Assembly (NCBI GenBank): GCA_902514695.1
Contig: CABXRR010000001.1
Coordinates: 1-64,000, forward strand
Length of the DNA: 64,000 nucleotides
Source: an uncultured Pelagibacteraceae bacterium
Lineage (GTDB): Bacteria > Pseudomonadota > Alphaproteobacteria > Pelagibacterales > Pelagibacteraceae
Direction of reading: 5' to 3'
A program made the translations under genes and the position numbers. Positions 38,793-46,979 of the stretch are shown in pieces. Under the pieces are notes generated by a model. That model had not been told where the DNA came from, did no database searches, and was given only the letters and a program-made list of their open reading frames with translations. Position 1 is the first letter of the stretch. Each line of letters opens with the position of its first letter.

Positions 38793-40088
38793 TTATCTGA
38801 TTTTTAGATATTCGCTATTAAGCTGACCTACTGATTTAAGCAGGTTAAATTGAGATAGAATATAGTTTCTTTCAGAATCAGCTAATGAAATTTGTGCATT
38901 TAACAATAAAGAGTTGGATTGAATAACTTCTAATGTAGTTCTATTTGAGCCACTATTGTATTCGGCTACTATTCCCTCATTAGCAATCTCAGCAGCATTA
39001 ACTTGAGCTCTTACAGAATTCAACAAACTTTTATTTGATTGATAATTAGACCAAGCACTAGCAACATCTGTTAGATTTTTTGTAGTCATATTATCAAGCA
39101 ATAAATTTTTTTGTAATTCAATACTTTTATTTTTTTTTAAAGATGCAATATTCTTTCCGCCAGAAAAAAATGGCCAAGTAACTGTTGCTTTTAAAGTATC
39201 TTTTTCTCTTTCATCATAGGTTGCACTTAAGTCGTCAGATTTAGATCTATCGAAAGACAATTTAGCAGATGGTGCTAAATCAGATCTAGCACTTGTTGTG
39301 TCTTTTTTTGATTGTTCATACTCTAGTTGAGCTATTATTAAATCAGGATTATTTTTTTTTGATATCTCAATTGCAGAATTTAATTCATTAGGCAATGTTA
39401 TTTCTATAATTGAAGATTTATCTAATAATTCTGGATCATTTAATTTACCAATAACATTTTCATAATTAAGTTTACTTGTTAAAAAATCATTTTCAGCTTG
39501 TATCAGTTTTGCTTGAGCTCCTGCTAATGAGGATTCTGATTGTGCGACATCAGATAAAGATATATTTCCTCTCTCAAGTCTTATTCTGTCTGTCTCAACT
39601 TGACGGTCTAATAAATTAACATTAGATCTATTAATTTTAAGTTTTTCATTTGCTGCCAAGAGTCCTGTATAAGCTTGAATTGACTTATACAAAATGTCTT
39701 GTTCTTTTTTCAAAAGTTTTGCATTAGCTAAATCTATTCCTATTTTGCTTTTTGCTAATTCTGCCCCCCTTCCAAAATCAATTAATGTTTGTTCTATTGT
39801 TATTGATGTAACAGTTGGATCTACATTTGTAATAGAAGCATTAGAACCATCACGATTAGTTAATTTATCTGTTTCTTCCTCACTTTTACTACCACTTATA
39901 GTGACAGTTGGAAGATAAGAACCTTTTGAAATATTTAACTCTTGCTCTGAAATATTTAAACTTTCCCTTTCAGCATTTAATTCAGGATTATTATTATAAG
40001 TTTTTTTTAGAGCAGCAGTAAAAGTTTCAGCACTTACACCAGAAAAGAAAAAAAAATAACTAAGGGTAATTATAAAAAATTTTTTCAT
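38793..40088 (-). CDS. tolC: TolC family outer-membrane efflux protein
   Basis: A 431-residue protein with a signal peptide (MKKFFIITLSYFFFFSGVSAE) and two outer-membrane-efflux repeats. Each is rich in long helices (LAKSKIGIDLANAKLLKKEQDILYKSIQAYTGLLAANEKL; TLEVIQSNSLLLNAQISLADSERNYILSQFNLLKSVGQL). It forms the exit duct of type I secretion or RND/ABC efflux systems. No partner pump is adjacent. It overlaps the upstream kinase-like gene by four bases. Confidence 0.9.
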   Translation of the reverse strand: MKKFFIITLSYFFFFSGVSAETFTAALKKTYNNNPELNAERESLNISEQELNISKGSYLPTVTISGSKSEEETDKLTNRDGSNASITNVDPTVTSITIEQTLIDFGRGAELAKSKIGIDLANAKLLKKEQDILYKSIQAYTGLLAANEKLKINRSNVNLLDRQVETDRIRLERGNISLSDVAQSESSLAGAQAKLIQAENDFLTSKLNYENVIGKLNDPELLDKSSIIEITLPNELNSAIEISKKNNPDLIIAQLEYEQSKKDTTSARSDLAPSAKLSFDRSKSDDLSATYDEREKDTLKATVTWPFFSGGKNIASLKKNKSIELQKNLLLDNMTTKNLTDVASAWSNYQSNKSLLNSVRAQVNAAEIANEGIVAEYNSGSNRTTLEVIQSNSLLLNAQISLADSERNYILSQFNLLKSVGQLNSEYLKIR

Positions 40089-41014
40089 TTTCTTTTATAT
40101 GTTGCAGATTTTATTTGATGGTTATTATTTAAATTAAAAATAATTGATGCATACTTAGGCATATACCTAAACATATTTTGAGTAATTCTTTGATAAGTCT
40201 GCATAAAGTTAATTACATCCCCTTTACTCATAATTTTTAGTTTTGAATTTTTTTTACTACTTAACCAAAGTTTACGTTCTTGTTTAAGTCTCCATTTTTG
40301 AAGTAAACCAAAGTTTTTTGCTTTTAAATATATTAAACAATTAAGTTGTGAATATAGGTTTTTATACTTTGATTTCAATTGTTGGTTCACGTATTTTCTC
40401 CAAATTTGCTTTTGATCTTTTGTTTTTTCCATAGAATTAATTGTTTTCCTTAAAGAACTATTTTTTTCTGATTTTGCACCAACACACCATCCCTCAAAAA
40501 TAATCACATCTGGTTTTTTATTTAAATTGTACCAATATTTTTTTTTAAATCTGTCATCAACTGCTTTATTAAAAGTTGGAAGTTTTAATCTTTTAAATTT
40601 CTTACTTTTTACTTTTTTAAAAAAATTTAACATCATTTTAATATCATGGGTTCCTGGAACGCCTCTAGTTAAAAGCATTGGATGAACTCGTTTTGATAAG
40701 CTTATTCTTTCTTTTCTAGTTTTATAAAAATCATCAATTGAAATTCTAAAAACTTTTAATTTAAAGAATTTTGTTAAAATTATTTTGATCAAAGAGCTAA
40801 TTGTTGTTTTGCCAGTTCCTTGCCCACCTGCTAAGCCCACAAAATAAGGTCTTTTTTTATCTGACTTTTTACTGATCCAAAAACATAATGGAATTAAGAA
40901 TGACCTTATCATTCTTTCTTTATTCTTAAATTTATCAGCTTTTGTCTCTTGAGATTTAATAAACTTTAAACAATCTTTTTTAACTTTGCTAAAGCATAAA
41001 CTTAATTTTTGCAT
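40085..41014 (-). CDS. D-glycerate 3-kinase-like P-loop kinase (COG4240)
   Basis: The 309-residue protein has a Walker A motif GLAGGQGTGKTTIS, then ISIDDFYKTRKERISLSKRVHPMLLTRGVPGTHD, LPTFNKAVDDR and VIIFEGWCVGAKS. These match the plant glycerate kinase / yeast YGR205W family. The likely reaction is ATP-dependent phosphorylation of D-glycerate to 3-phosphoglycerate, which would close a glycine-serine-glycerate route. It is very basic, and it overlaps tolC although no functional link is evident. Confidence 0.78.
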   Translation of the reverse strand: MQKLSLCFSKVKKDCLKFIKSQETKADKFKNKERMIRSFLIPLCFWISKKSDKKRPYFVGLAGGQGTGKTTISSLIKIILTKFFKLKVFRISIDDFYKTRKERISLSKRVHPMLLTRGVPGTHDIKMMLNFFKKVKSKKFKRLKLPTFNKAVDDRFKKKYWYNLNKKPDVIIFEGWCVGAKSEKNSSLRKTINSMEKTKDQKQIWRKYVNQQLKSKYKNLYSQLNCLIYLKAKNFGLLQKWRLKQERKLWLSSKKNSKLKIMSKGDVINFMQTYQRITQNMFRYMPKYASIIFNLNNNHQIKSATYKRK

Positions 41015-41019
41015 GAGGA

Positions 41020-41382
41020 TTATTTTTTATCTAAAGGATGATTTTGACCGTCGTTGACTGGGATATCTTTCATACCAAAGGTATCTATTTCGTCAATACA
41101 TCCTACATTAAATCCAGTCATTGCTGGATTGATCCTCGGATTGTGATGAGTATAAATTCCACATTCAGAACAAAAATAATGTTTAGCAACTTTTGAATGA
41201 AATTGATAAAGTTTTAATTTATCTTCTCCTTTGATAATTTTGAAATCTTCATTTTTTACCATCGACATAATTGCTCCTTTTCTTTTACAAATCGAACAAT
41301 TACATTTAATTACCTTTGCTAAGTCTCCATCTAAATTAATCTCAGCTTCAATGGCACCACAATGACATGTTAATTTTTTCAT
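41020..41382 (-). CDS. GFA family zinc protein
   Basis: A 120-residue protein with the GFA (Mss4-like) zinc pattern: CHCGAIEAEI near the N-terminus, CNCSICKRKGAI, and HYFCSECGIYTHHNPR. The family is named for glutathione-dependent formaldehyde-activating enzyme, but most members have no proven activity. It overlaps the upstream lyase-like gene by four bases. Confidence 0.85.
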   Translation of the reverse strand: MKKLTCHCGAIEAEINLDGDLAKVIKCNCSICKRKGAIMSMVKNEDFKIIKGEDKLKLYQFHSKVAKHYFCSECGIYTHHNPRINPAMTGFNVGCIDEIDTFGMKDIPVNDGQNHPLDKK

Positions 41383-42164
41383 TTTAAATTACCTATTACT
41401 TTTTCTTTTGTTTTTCCTGCTCTTACTTCATCAAAATATACTACTTGGGCTGGAACTTCTTTTCCTTTATGATAACTTTTATACTTACTTATCCAAGATC
41501 TGTAAATTCCAAACTTATAATATGTTTTAACACCTTTCGATTTTGTTTTTCCTTTATAATCATAAGCTAATTTATCATTTACCCAAATTTTAAAAAAACC
41601 ATCCTCTTTATGAGTCCAATTTACATTAATCAAAATATCATTCCATTTACCTAACATCTCTTGTTTTGATAAAAGATTTCTTTTTTCAGAGGTAAAGCCC
41701 TTTACATAGTTTTCAATCCAGTAACCACCAGACCCATTTTTAAACATCCAAATTACATGTTTCTTCTCTTGATGAAATTGTCCTAACATTGTTGAAACAG
41801 GATAAACATTTATAAAATCTTCAGGTAAATATATTGACCATGCATACCATCTCTCTCCTTTGCTAACTCTGTATCTTGCGCTTAACTCATGTCTTTCTCT
41901 ATCTTTCTTACAATCATTCCATCCTCCATCCTTATCTTTACCACAATCACCAGCTCTAACTTCAAACCTTATTGATTTTTCACCAGCACGTACGGGATGA
42001 CCATCTTTTTTATCAACAACTTGCATTCCGTACTCTTTATAATAATTTCCAGTTAAACTTTTTTTAAACTTACTTCCCGATACAACATCGTTTGGCAGTT
42101 TTTCAGAAAAAGCTGTATGACAATAAAAAAGGCTTACTAAAATAATTACTGAAATTTTTTTCAT
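41379..42164 (-). CDS. secreted polysaccharide-lyase-like protein (paralog 1 of 3)
   Basis: The 261-residue protein has a signal peptide (MKKISVIILVSLFYCHTAFSE) and resembles the heparin-lyase-I-like jelly-roll family (PF14099 type). Visible motifs are HPVRAGEKSIRFEVRAGDCG, RERHELSARYR, WYAWSIYLPEDF, MLGQFHQEKK, GFFKIWVNDKLAYDYKGKT and FGIYRSWISKY...QVVYFDEVRAGK. Two paralogs lie beyond umuDC on the same strand. A surface or periplasmic role in binding or cleaving an anionic glycan is inferred from fold; whether catalytic residues are intact needs structural comparison. Confidence 0.75.
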   Translation of the reverse strand: MKKISVIILVSLFYCHTAFSEKLPNDVVSGSKFKKSLTGNYYKEYGMQVVDKKDGHPVRAGEKSIRFEVRAGDCGKDKDGGWNDCKKDRERHELSARYRVSKGERWYAWSIYLPEDFINVYPVSTMLGQFHQEKKHVIWMFKNGSGGYWIENYVKGFTSEKRNLLSKQEMLGKWNDILINVNWTHKEDGFFKIWVNDKLAYDYKGKTKSKGVKTYYKFGIYRSWISKYKSYHKGKEVPAQVVYFDEVRAGKTKEKVIGNLK

Positions 42165-42279
42165 TCTATTACATTCAAACTATCTCTGGTTGAAGTTATC
42201 CACAAGCATACAAAATGTGGTTTTGATGTTCACGTTTTGATTCACTTTTGATTCAGTTACAGACTCAAAATACAACCTC

Positions 42280-42308
42280 TTGCGTGTATTGTATAAATAA
42301 GCTATAAA
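42280..42308 (+). promoter_or_regulatory. sigma-70 promoter of umuDC
   Basis: TTGCGT (42280-42285) and TATAAA (42303-42308) are separated by 17 bases. The predicted transcription start is about 42314, only a dozen bases before the umuD ATG, so the mRNA leader would be nearly absent. Confidence 0.65.
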
Positions 42309-42311
42309 ATA

Positions 42312-42326
42312 GAACAAAACAAGAAC
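42312..42326 (+). promoter_or_regulatory. LexA box (SOS operator) at umuD
   Basis: GAACAAAACAAGAAC is a perfect GAAC-N7-GAAC direct repeat, the known alphaproteobacterial LexA operator in its reverse-complement form (GTTC-N7-GTTC). It begins 4 bases after the -10 box and ends directly against the ATG, so a bound repressor would cover the transcription start. Confidence 0.8.
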
Positions 42327-42722
42327 ATGAAACTAACTATTCCCTATTATTTACATAAAGCTGGCGCTGGTTTTCCATCACCTGCCACTGATTATATCGA
42401 AGAAGATATTGACCTAAATATGCATTTAATCAGAAATGTTCCAGCCACTTTCATTATTAGGGTACAGGGAAAATCAATGGTGAATGTTGGAATTAATGAT
42501 GGAGACTTATTGGTTGTCGATAAAAGTTTAAAACCAAAAAATTTTTCAACAGTTATTGCAAATGTTCACGATGAACTTGTCGTTAAAACTTTAGTTCAAG
42601 AAAGAGATAAAAAATTTCTAACTTCTGGCTCTAAAGATTTTTCAAATAGAATTTTAATTAACGAAGAAGAAGATGTCTTTATTTGGGGGGTTGTAACTTA
42701 TGTCATCCATTCAACGTACTAG
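42327..42722 (+). CDS. umuD: UmuD-like SOS peptidase (DNA polymerase V subunit)
   Basis: The 131-residue S24 peptidase aligns by eye with E. coli UmuD: AGFPSPATDYIEEDIDLN follows the self-cleavage site, which is Ala-Gly here in place of Cys-Gly. The catalytic Ser is in VQGKSMVN and the Lys in DELVVKTLV. The segment before the cleavage site is about ten residues shorter than in E. coli. RecA-stimulated cleavage would give UmuD', which binds UmuC. It overlaps umuC by 23 bases. Confidence 0.93.
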   Translation: MKLTIPYYLHKAGAGFPSPATDYIEEDIDLNMHLIRNVPATFIIRVQGKSMVNVGINDGDLLVVDKSLKPKNFSTVIANVHDELVVKTLVQERDKKFLTSGSKDFSNRILINEEEDVFIWGVVTYVIHSTY

Positions 42723-43977
42723 AAAATTAGCTTTAGTGGATTGTAATTCTTTCTATGTTTCTTGTGAAAGACTATTTAATCCAAGAATAAGAAAAAAGCC
42801 TGTTGTTGTTTTATCAAATAATGATGGTTGTATCATCTCAAGATCTAATGAAGCAAAAGCTTTAGGAATTAAAATGGGTGAACCTTATTTTAAAGCCAAA
42901 GATATCATTGTTAAAAACAAAGTTGAAGTTTTTTCATCAAATTATTCTTTATATGGAGATTTATCTAGAAGAGTAATGAGAACTCTTAAAAGATTTAATG
43001 AAGAAATAGAAGTATATTCAATAGATGAAGCATTTATAGATTTATCAAATTTTCCAGACACAGAAGTAGAAAAAGTTGGAAAAGAAATTAGAGACACTGT
43101 TTTGCAGTGGACTGGTATTCCAACAAGTATTGGTATTGCTAAAACAAAAACTTTAAGCAAAGTTGCAAATCACATTGCAAAGAAAAAACAATCAGGTGTT
43201 ACAAGTTTAATTGGAATAGAAAATTTAGATCCTATTTTAGAAAAAGTAGAAATCAACGATGTATGGGGCGTTGGTAGACAACTTACAAAATTTTATCAAA
43301 AAAATGGAATTTATAATGCTAAACAACTAAAGAATAAATCTAACACTTGGATTAAGAAATCTTCTAATGTTTTAGGTTCAAGAACAGCAATGGAGCTCAG
43401 AGGTGTTCCATGTATAAATTTAGAAACCACGCAAACAAAAAGAAAAAGTTGTGTAGTTTCAAGATCATTTGGTAAAAGAATTGAAAAGTTTCAAGAATTA
43501 AAAGAAGCAGTTGCCAACTATTGTTTAAACGCATCTGAAAAAATTAGATCAGAGTCTTTGGTTGCAAAAGCTATTACTGTTTTTGTTAGAACCAGTCCTT
43601 TTCAAAGAAACTTTGGTTATTATTCAAATGCAAAGACAATTGATTTTCCAATCGCAACAAATAATAGTATCGAAACTGTTAAGACTGCAATTTCTATTTT
43701 GGAAAAAATTTTCAAAAATGGTTATCAATATCAAAAAGCAGGTGTCATGCTTACAGGATTACGTAATGATGATGGAAGAAAAAATTTATTTTCATCAGAA
43801 AAAGATGAAAAAATAAAAAGTTTGATGCAATCAATTGATAATACTAATTATAGATACGGTAGATCTACTTTAAGCCTTGCAAGCGCTGGTGTTCAAAAAA
43901 AATGGAATATGAGAAGACAATACTCCTCTAAAATAGATACAGCAGACTTTTATTCATTACCAAGAATAAAAATTTAA
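42700..43977 (+). CDS. umuC: UmuC, Y-family translesion DNA polymerase V
   Basis: The 425-residue polymerase has the Y-family motifs LALVDCNSFYVSCERLFNP and VYSIDEAFIDLS with the catalytic acidic residues, the helix-hairpin region VWGVGRQLTKFYQKNGI, and a clamp-binding-like KNLF near residue 365. It is of normal UmuC length. A GGGGGG run lies upstream of its ATG within umuD. It converges with a lyase-like gene, leaving 4 bases between stops. The pair sits alone on the plus strand among minus-strand genes. Confidence 0.95.
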   Translation: MSSIQRTRKLALVDCNSFYVSCERLFNPRIRKKPVVVLSNNDGCIISRSNEAKALGIKMGEPYFKAKDIIVKNKVEVFSSNYSLYGDLSRRVMRTLKRFNEEIEVYSIDEAFIDLSNFPDTEVEKVGKEIRDTVLQWTGIPTSIGIAKTKTLSKVANHIAKKKQSGVTSLIGIENLDPILEKVEINDVWGVGRQLTKFYQKNGIYNAKQLKNKSNTWIKKSSNVLGSRTAMELRGVPCINLETTQTKRKSCVVSRSFGKRIEKFQELKEAVANYCLNASEKIRSESLVAKAITVFVRTSPFQRNFGYYSNAKTIDFPIATNNSIETVKTAISILEKIFKNGYQYQKAGVMLTGLRNDDGRKNLFSSEKDEKIKSLMQSIDNTNYRYGRSTLSLASAGVQKKWNMRRQYSSKIDTADFYSLPRIKI

Positions 43978-43981
43978 ATTT

Positions 43982-44869
43982 TTAATTTTGATTTTCAATT
44001 TCCTCACAAGAATAACCTAGATCTTCCAATTTAAGTTTTTTGCATGCCTTTGCTATTCTTATCTCATCATAATAAGCTATTTGAGTTGCATCTGGTCCAG
44101 GTGTTCTATTTATAAATGATCTATACACACCGACATGAAATTCTGTTCGTTCTCCCTTGTGCTGAGTTTTTCCTTTCCAGTGATATTTCAATTTTCCATT
44201 AATCCAAATTTTAAAAAAACCCTCTTTCTTATGTGTCCACTTTGCATTAACTAAAATATCATTCCACTTTCCGAACATTTCAGTTTTATCAAGTAATTTT
44301 TTTGGCGTATTATCTCCACCAACGTATTCATCGACCTCAATCCAATAGCCTCCACCCTCTTCTTTTCTAGGATCAGATTGATTTTCGAAAGCAAAAGCTG
44401 GAGGAAAATCACCATCATTATGAAATTGCGCTAACATTGTTTTAGCAGGAAAAATTATCTTATAATCATTTGGTAAATACAATGACCAAGCAGACCAGGT
44501 AGTTTTTTTGTTAACGCAGCATATTAAAAGCTCGACTCTTTCTCTGTTATTTCTCGAGTCCCAACCCCATCCATTTCCATCTCTAACCTCAAATCTCAAT
44601 GATTGTTTGCCAAATCGAACTGGATGATTTTCAGATTTACTGACTATTTTAACAACATGTTCTCTAGAATTTTTATCTGATTCTAAAATTTTTTTATTTG
44701 TTACTCTCCAATGATTAGGTTTATTATCTTCTCCTCTATCTATTACTTTATTGAAGCCTTGAGCAATATCTTTATTTTTTTTTATTTCTTTTAAAACTTC
44801 TTCAACGCCAGCAAAACTTAAATTGCACCATAATAAACTTAAGACAAAAAATAAAATAATCTTTTTCAT
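43982..44869 (-). CDS. secreted polysaccharide-lyase-like protein (paralog 2 of 3)
   Basis: The 295-residue protein has a signal peptide (MKKIILFFVLSLLWCNLSFAG) and the same block order as its paralogs: HPVRFGKQSLRFEVRDGNG, RERVELLICC, WSAWSLYLPNDYK, MLAQFHND, FFKIWINGKLKYHWKGKT, VGVYRSFINR and IAYYDEIRIAK. It is the longest of the three, with an N-terminal extension of about 40 residues. Its start touches the stop of paralog 3. Cysteines in ELLICCVNKK and the C-terminal CKKLKLEDLGYSC are not shared with the others. Confidence 0.74.
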   Translation of the reverse strand: MKKIILFFVLSLLWCNLSFAGVEEVLKEIKKNKDIAQGFNKVIDRGEDNKPNHWRVTNKKILESDKNSREHVVKIVSKSENHPVRFGKQSLRFEVRDGNGWGWDSRNNRERVELLICCVNKKTTWSAWSLYLPNDYKIIFPAKTMLAQFHNDGDFPPAFAFENQSDPRKEEGGGYWIEVDEYVGGDNTPKKLLDKTEMFGKWNDILVNAKWTHKKEGFFKIWINGKLKYHWKGKTQHKGERTEFHVGVYRSFINRTPGPDATQIAYYDEIRIAKACKKLKLEDLGYSCEEIENQN

Positions 44870-45699
44870 TATCTTTGTATTAATTTTTGAAGTTTTTCTT
44901 TGCTACTAGTTCTAAACAAATTGTCATAATAAACAACTTGTGTTGGATACTCACCATGCACCTCATCACGCCATCTACTAATCCAACTATGATAGATGCC
45001 AAATTTATTAAAAAATTTTCCTCCATATCCTGTTCTTCCTTCGTAATCGTTGTAAAGAAGATCATTAACATACATTTTTATAAATCCTTTTTTTGGATTT
45101 TTTGACATTTTGGCATGAAATATAATTGTGGTCCACTTGCCCCTCATATCATCAATTTTAAGATGTTTATGTATTACTCCTGGAGAGTCCATTCCATTTA
45201 CAGCAAAATATCTTGGCTCTAAATTACCTCTCTTAACTCTTAACATCATTCTTGGATGTCTTTGTTGATTTGTTTTTCCCCATTCATAGATTTGAAAAAG
45301 AGAAGTGCTTACTGGCTCAACTGTTTTAAAATTATTTGGTAAATAAATACTTACGGAAATCCATTTTTCTCCAGTATATCTTTTATCTGAAGAATATTCA
45401 CTTCGAGCTCTATCGCCTCCACCGTGACCTACGACAGCATCTTTGCCGTTATTTTTACAATCAGAATAATCACCTTCTTTATCTCTACCACAATCTTTAG
45501 GTAGTAATGTTATCTTCCAAGCTTTTTTGCCTAAAGCTGGAGATGTAACAGTCTCTCTAAATTTAGAGAGTTTCTTTCCTCGAGCAACACTTTTATTCCA
45601 TTGAAGATTTGTAATTTCTCTCGCTTTAGCTTCTTTTGATAAATCCGTGACTCCTAAAATGAAAATACTTAAAAATAATATTAATAAAACATTTTTCAT
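44869..45699 (-). CDS. secreted polysaccharide-lyase-like protein (paralog 3 of 3)
   Basis: The 276-residue protein has a signal peptide (MKNVLLILFLSIFILGVTDLS) and is the most divergent paralog: WKITLLPKDCGRDKEGDYSDCK, RARSEYSSDKRYTGEKWISVSIYLPNNFK, SLFQIYEWGK in place of QFH, GFIKMYVNDLLYNDYEGRT and FGIYHSWISRWRDEVHG...QVVYYDNLF. The fold block is kept but the glutamine-phenylalanine-histidine segment is changed, so its ligand or activity may differ. It follows the hydrolase gene by 20 bases. Confidence 0.72.
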   Translation of the reverse strand: MKNVLLILFLSIFILGVTDLSKEAKAREITNLQWNKSVARGKKLSKFRETVTSPALGKKAWKITLLPKDCGRDKEGDYSDCKNNGKDAVVGHGGGDRARSEYSSDKRYTGEKWISVSIYLPNNFKTVEPVSTSLFQIYEWGKTNQQRHPRMMLRVKRGNLEPRYFAVNGMDSPGVIHKHLKIDDMRGKWTTIIFHAKMSKNPKKGFIKMYVNDLLYNDYEGRTGYGGKFFNKFGIYHSWISRWRDEVHGEYPTQVVYYDNLFRTSSKEKLQKLIQR

Positions 45700-45719
45700 A
45701 ATTTTTTAAAATTAAAAAG

Positions 45720-46979
45720 TTATTTCAAATTTTTTTTAAAAAAACTAACTGTATCAGTTATAGCTTGATTTTGCTGTTCCTGAGTTCCCCAAACTGTTAC
45801 TCCTTGTCCCCCACATTCTTTAAAAATTGCATTTACAGTTTCTAGTTCAGTCATATTTTTCCAAGATTTTTCATTATAAAACCAATAACCATCTTCATCC
45901 ACGTAGCCTGGTTTACAATTTTTCATATTACCAGTGAACTCAAAATATTGTCTTTCCTGAACTTTAATAAATCCATGATGGGCACCTTTATAAATCTTAA
46001 GATCAATTTTATTTCCATTATTTTGAAGTTTTTTAACATAATTAATACAATCAATTGTTGGAGCATAATCATCAAATTCTGCATGTAACATCAGCATAGG
46101 TTTATCAACTATTTTAGGTTCTTTAAAAACAACATCACACCCAGGATATACTGGCATATAAGCGGCGAATTGTTTGCCATTTGAAACTAAATCTAACAGT
46201 TTTGGATAAGCTGTAAAAAATGCAACCATTCCTCCATAAGAATAACCAGTAATACCAATCTTGTTTTTATCTATATTTTTATGATCAGACAAAGTGTTTA
46301 AAACACTTAAACCATCATAAACTCTTGCGGAAAGACCAAGCTTCCAATAACTTTTTTTCATTTTTCTTCCTGAATAACTATCGCCAATAAATACTGCTAT
46401 ATTCTCTTTATGCATCTCCTCAATGATTTTATGATAAGCATTAACAAAACCCTTGGGATGACCTGTGCCATGTTGAATATACACCACAGGATATACTCCT
46501 TTTTTTTGGGGTAAATATAATTGTCCGGTAAGTACAACATCTTTAGATTTATAGTTATTTTCAAAAATTTCATTGAACGATTGTGGTGTTTTAGATTTGT
46601 AATTTAGATATGTAATTTTTTTACATTCTTTTAAAATTTTGTTTATTTTTACACCCTTATATTTTTCATCAACAATCGTTTTTTTCCATTTATTATTTTT
46701 TGATATAAAAAAACTGTTAGATTTTACCCAATATCTCTCTTTTTTATTTTTGTCAGAACCTTTAACTCTTTTAAAATAACCTAAATAATCACCTTTATTA
46801 ATTGAAGTGTACACTGGTTCACCATCTAAAGAACCATTGTCCTTGTACCAATTCATAGAAACTTTTACGTCCTGATTTGCTTTACAAATTTTAATGGGTT
46901 TATCGCCAATCCAAGAGGGCAACGCATTAGCGCTAATTTGCCATAACAAAAAAAGAGAGGATAAAAAAAACTTTTTCAT
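45720..46979 (-). CDS. secreted alpha/beta hydrolase (dienelactone-hydrolase-like)
   Basis: The 419-residue protein has a signal peptide (FFLSSLFLLWQISANA), then an SH3-like segment of about 80 residues (ICKANQDVKVSMNWYKDNG...YLGYFKRVKG...WVKSNSFFI). The hydrolase domain has the nucleophile elbow GITGYSYGGM, acid HAEFDDYAP and histidine KGAHHGF. This is a complete Ser-Asp-His triad. It could be an esterase acting on glycan or lipid esters outside the cytoplasm. It shares one base with the upstream beta-lactamase-fold gene. Confidence 0.8.
   Translation of the reverse strand: MKKFFLSSLFLLWQISANALPSWIGDKPIKICKANQDVKVSMNWYKDNGSLDGEPVYTSINKGDYLGYFKRVKGSDKNKKERYWVKSNSFFISKNNKWKKTIVDEKYKGVKINKILKECKKITYLNYKSKTPQSFNEIFENNYKSKDVVLTGQLYLPQKKGVYPVVYIQHGTGHPKGFVNAYHKIIEEMHKENIAVFIGDSYSGRKMKKSYWKLGLSARVYDGLSVLNTLSDHKNIDKNKIGITGYSYGGMVAFFTAYPKLLDLVSNGKQFAAYMPVYPGCDVVFKEPKIVDKPMLMLHAEFDDYAPTIDCINYVKKLQNNGNKIDLKIYKGAHHGFIKVQERQYFEFTGNMKNCKPGYVDEDGYWFYNEKSWKNMTELETVNAIFKECGGQGVTVWGTQEQQNQAITDTVSFFKKNLK

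Noticed and set aside
42232-42258. Near-direct repeat of TTTTGATTCA upstream of umuD
   Set aside because: Short and AT-rich; likely chance, and it lies upstream of the clear promoter and LexA box.
43562-43816. 84-residue plus-strand ORF inside umuC
   Set aside because: Out-of-frame shadow within the polymerase coding sequence, AT-rich low-complexity translation.
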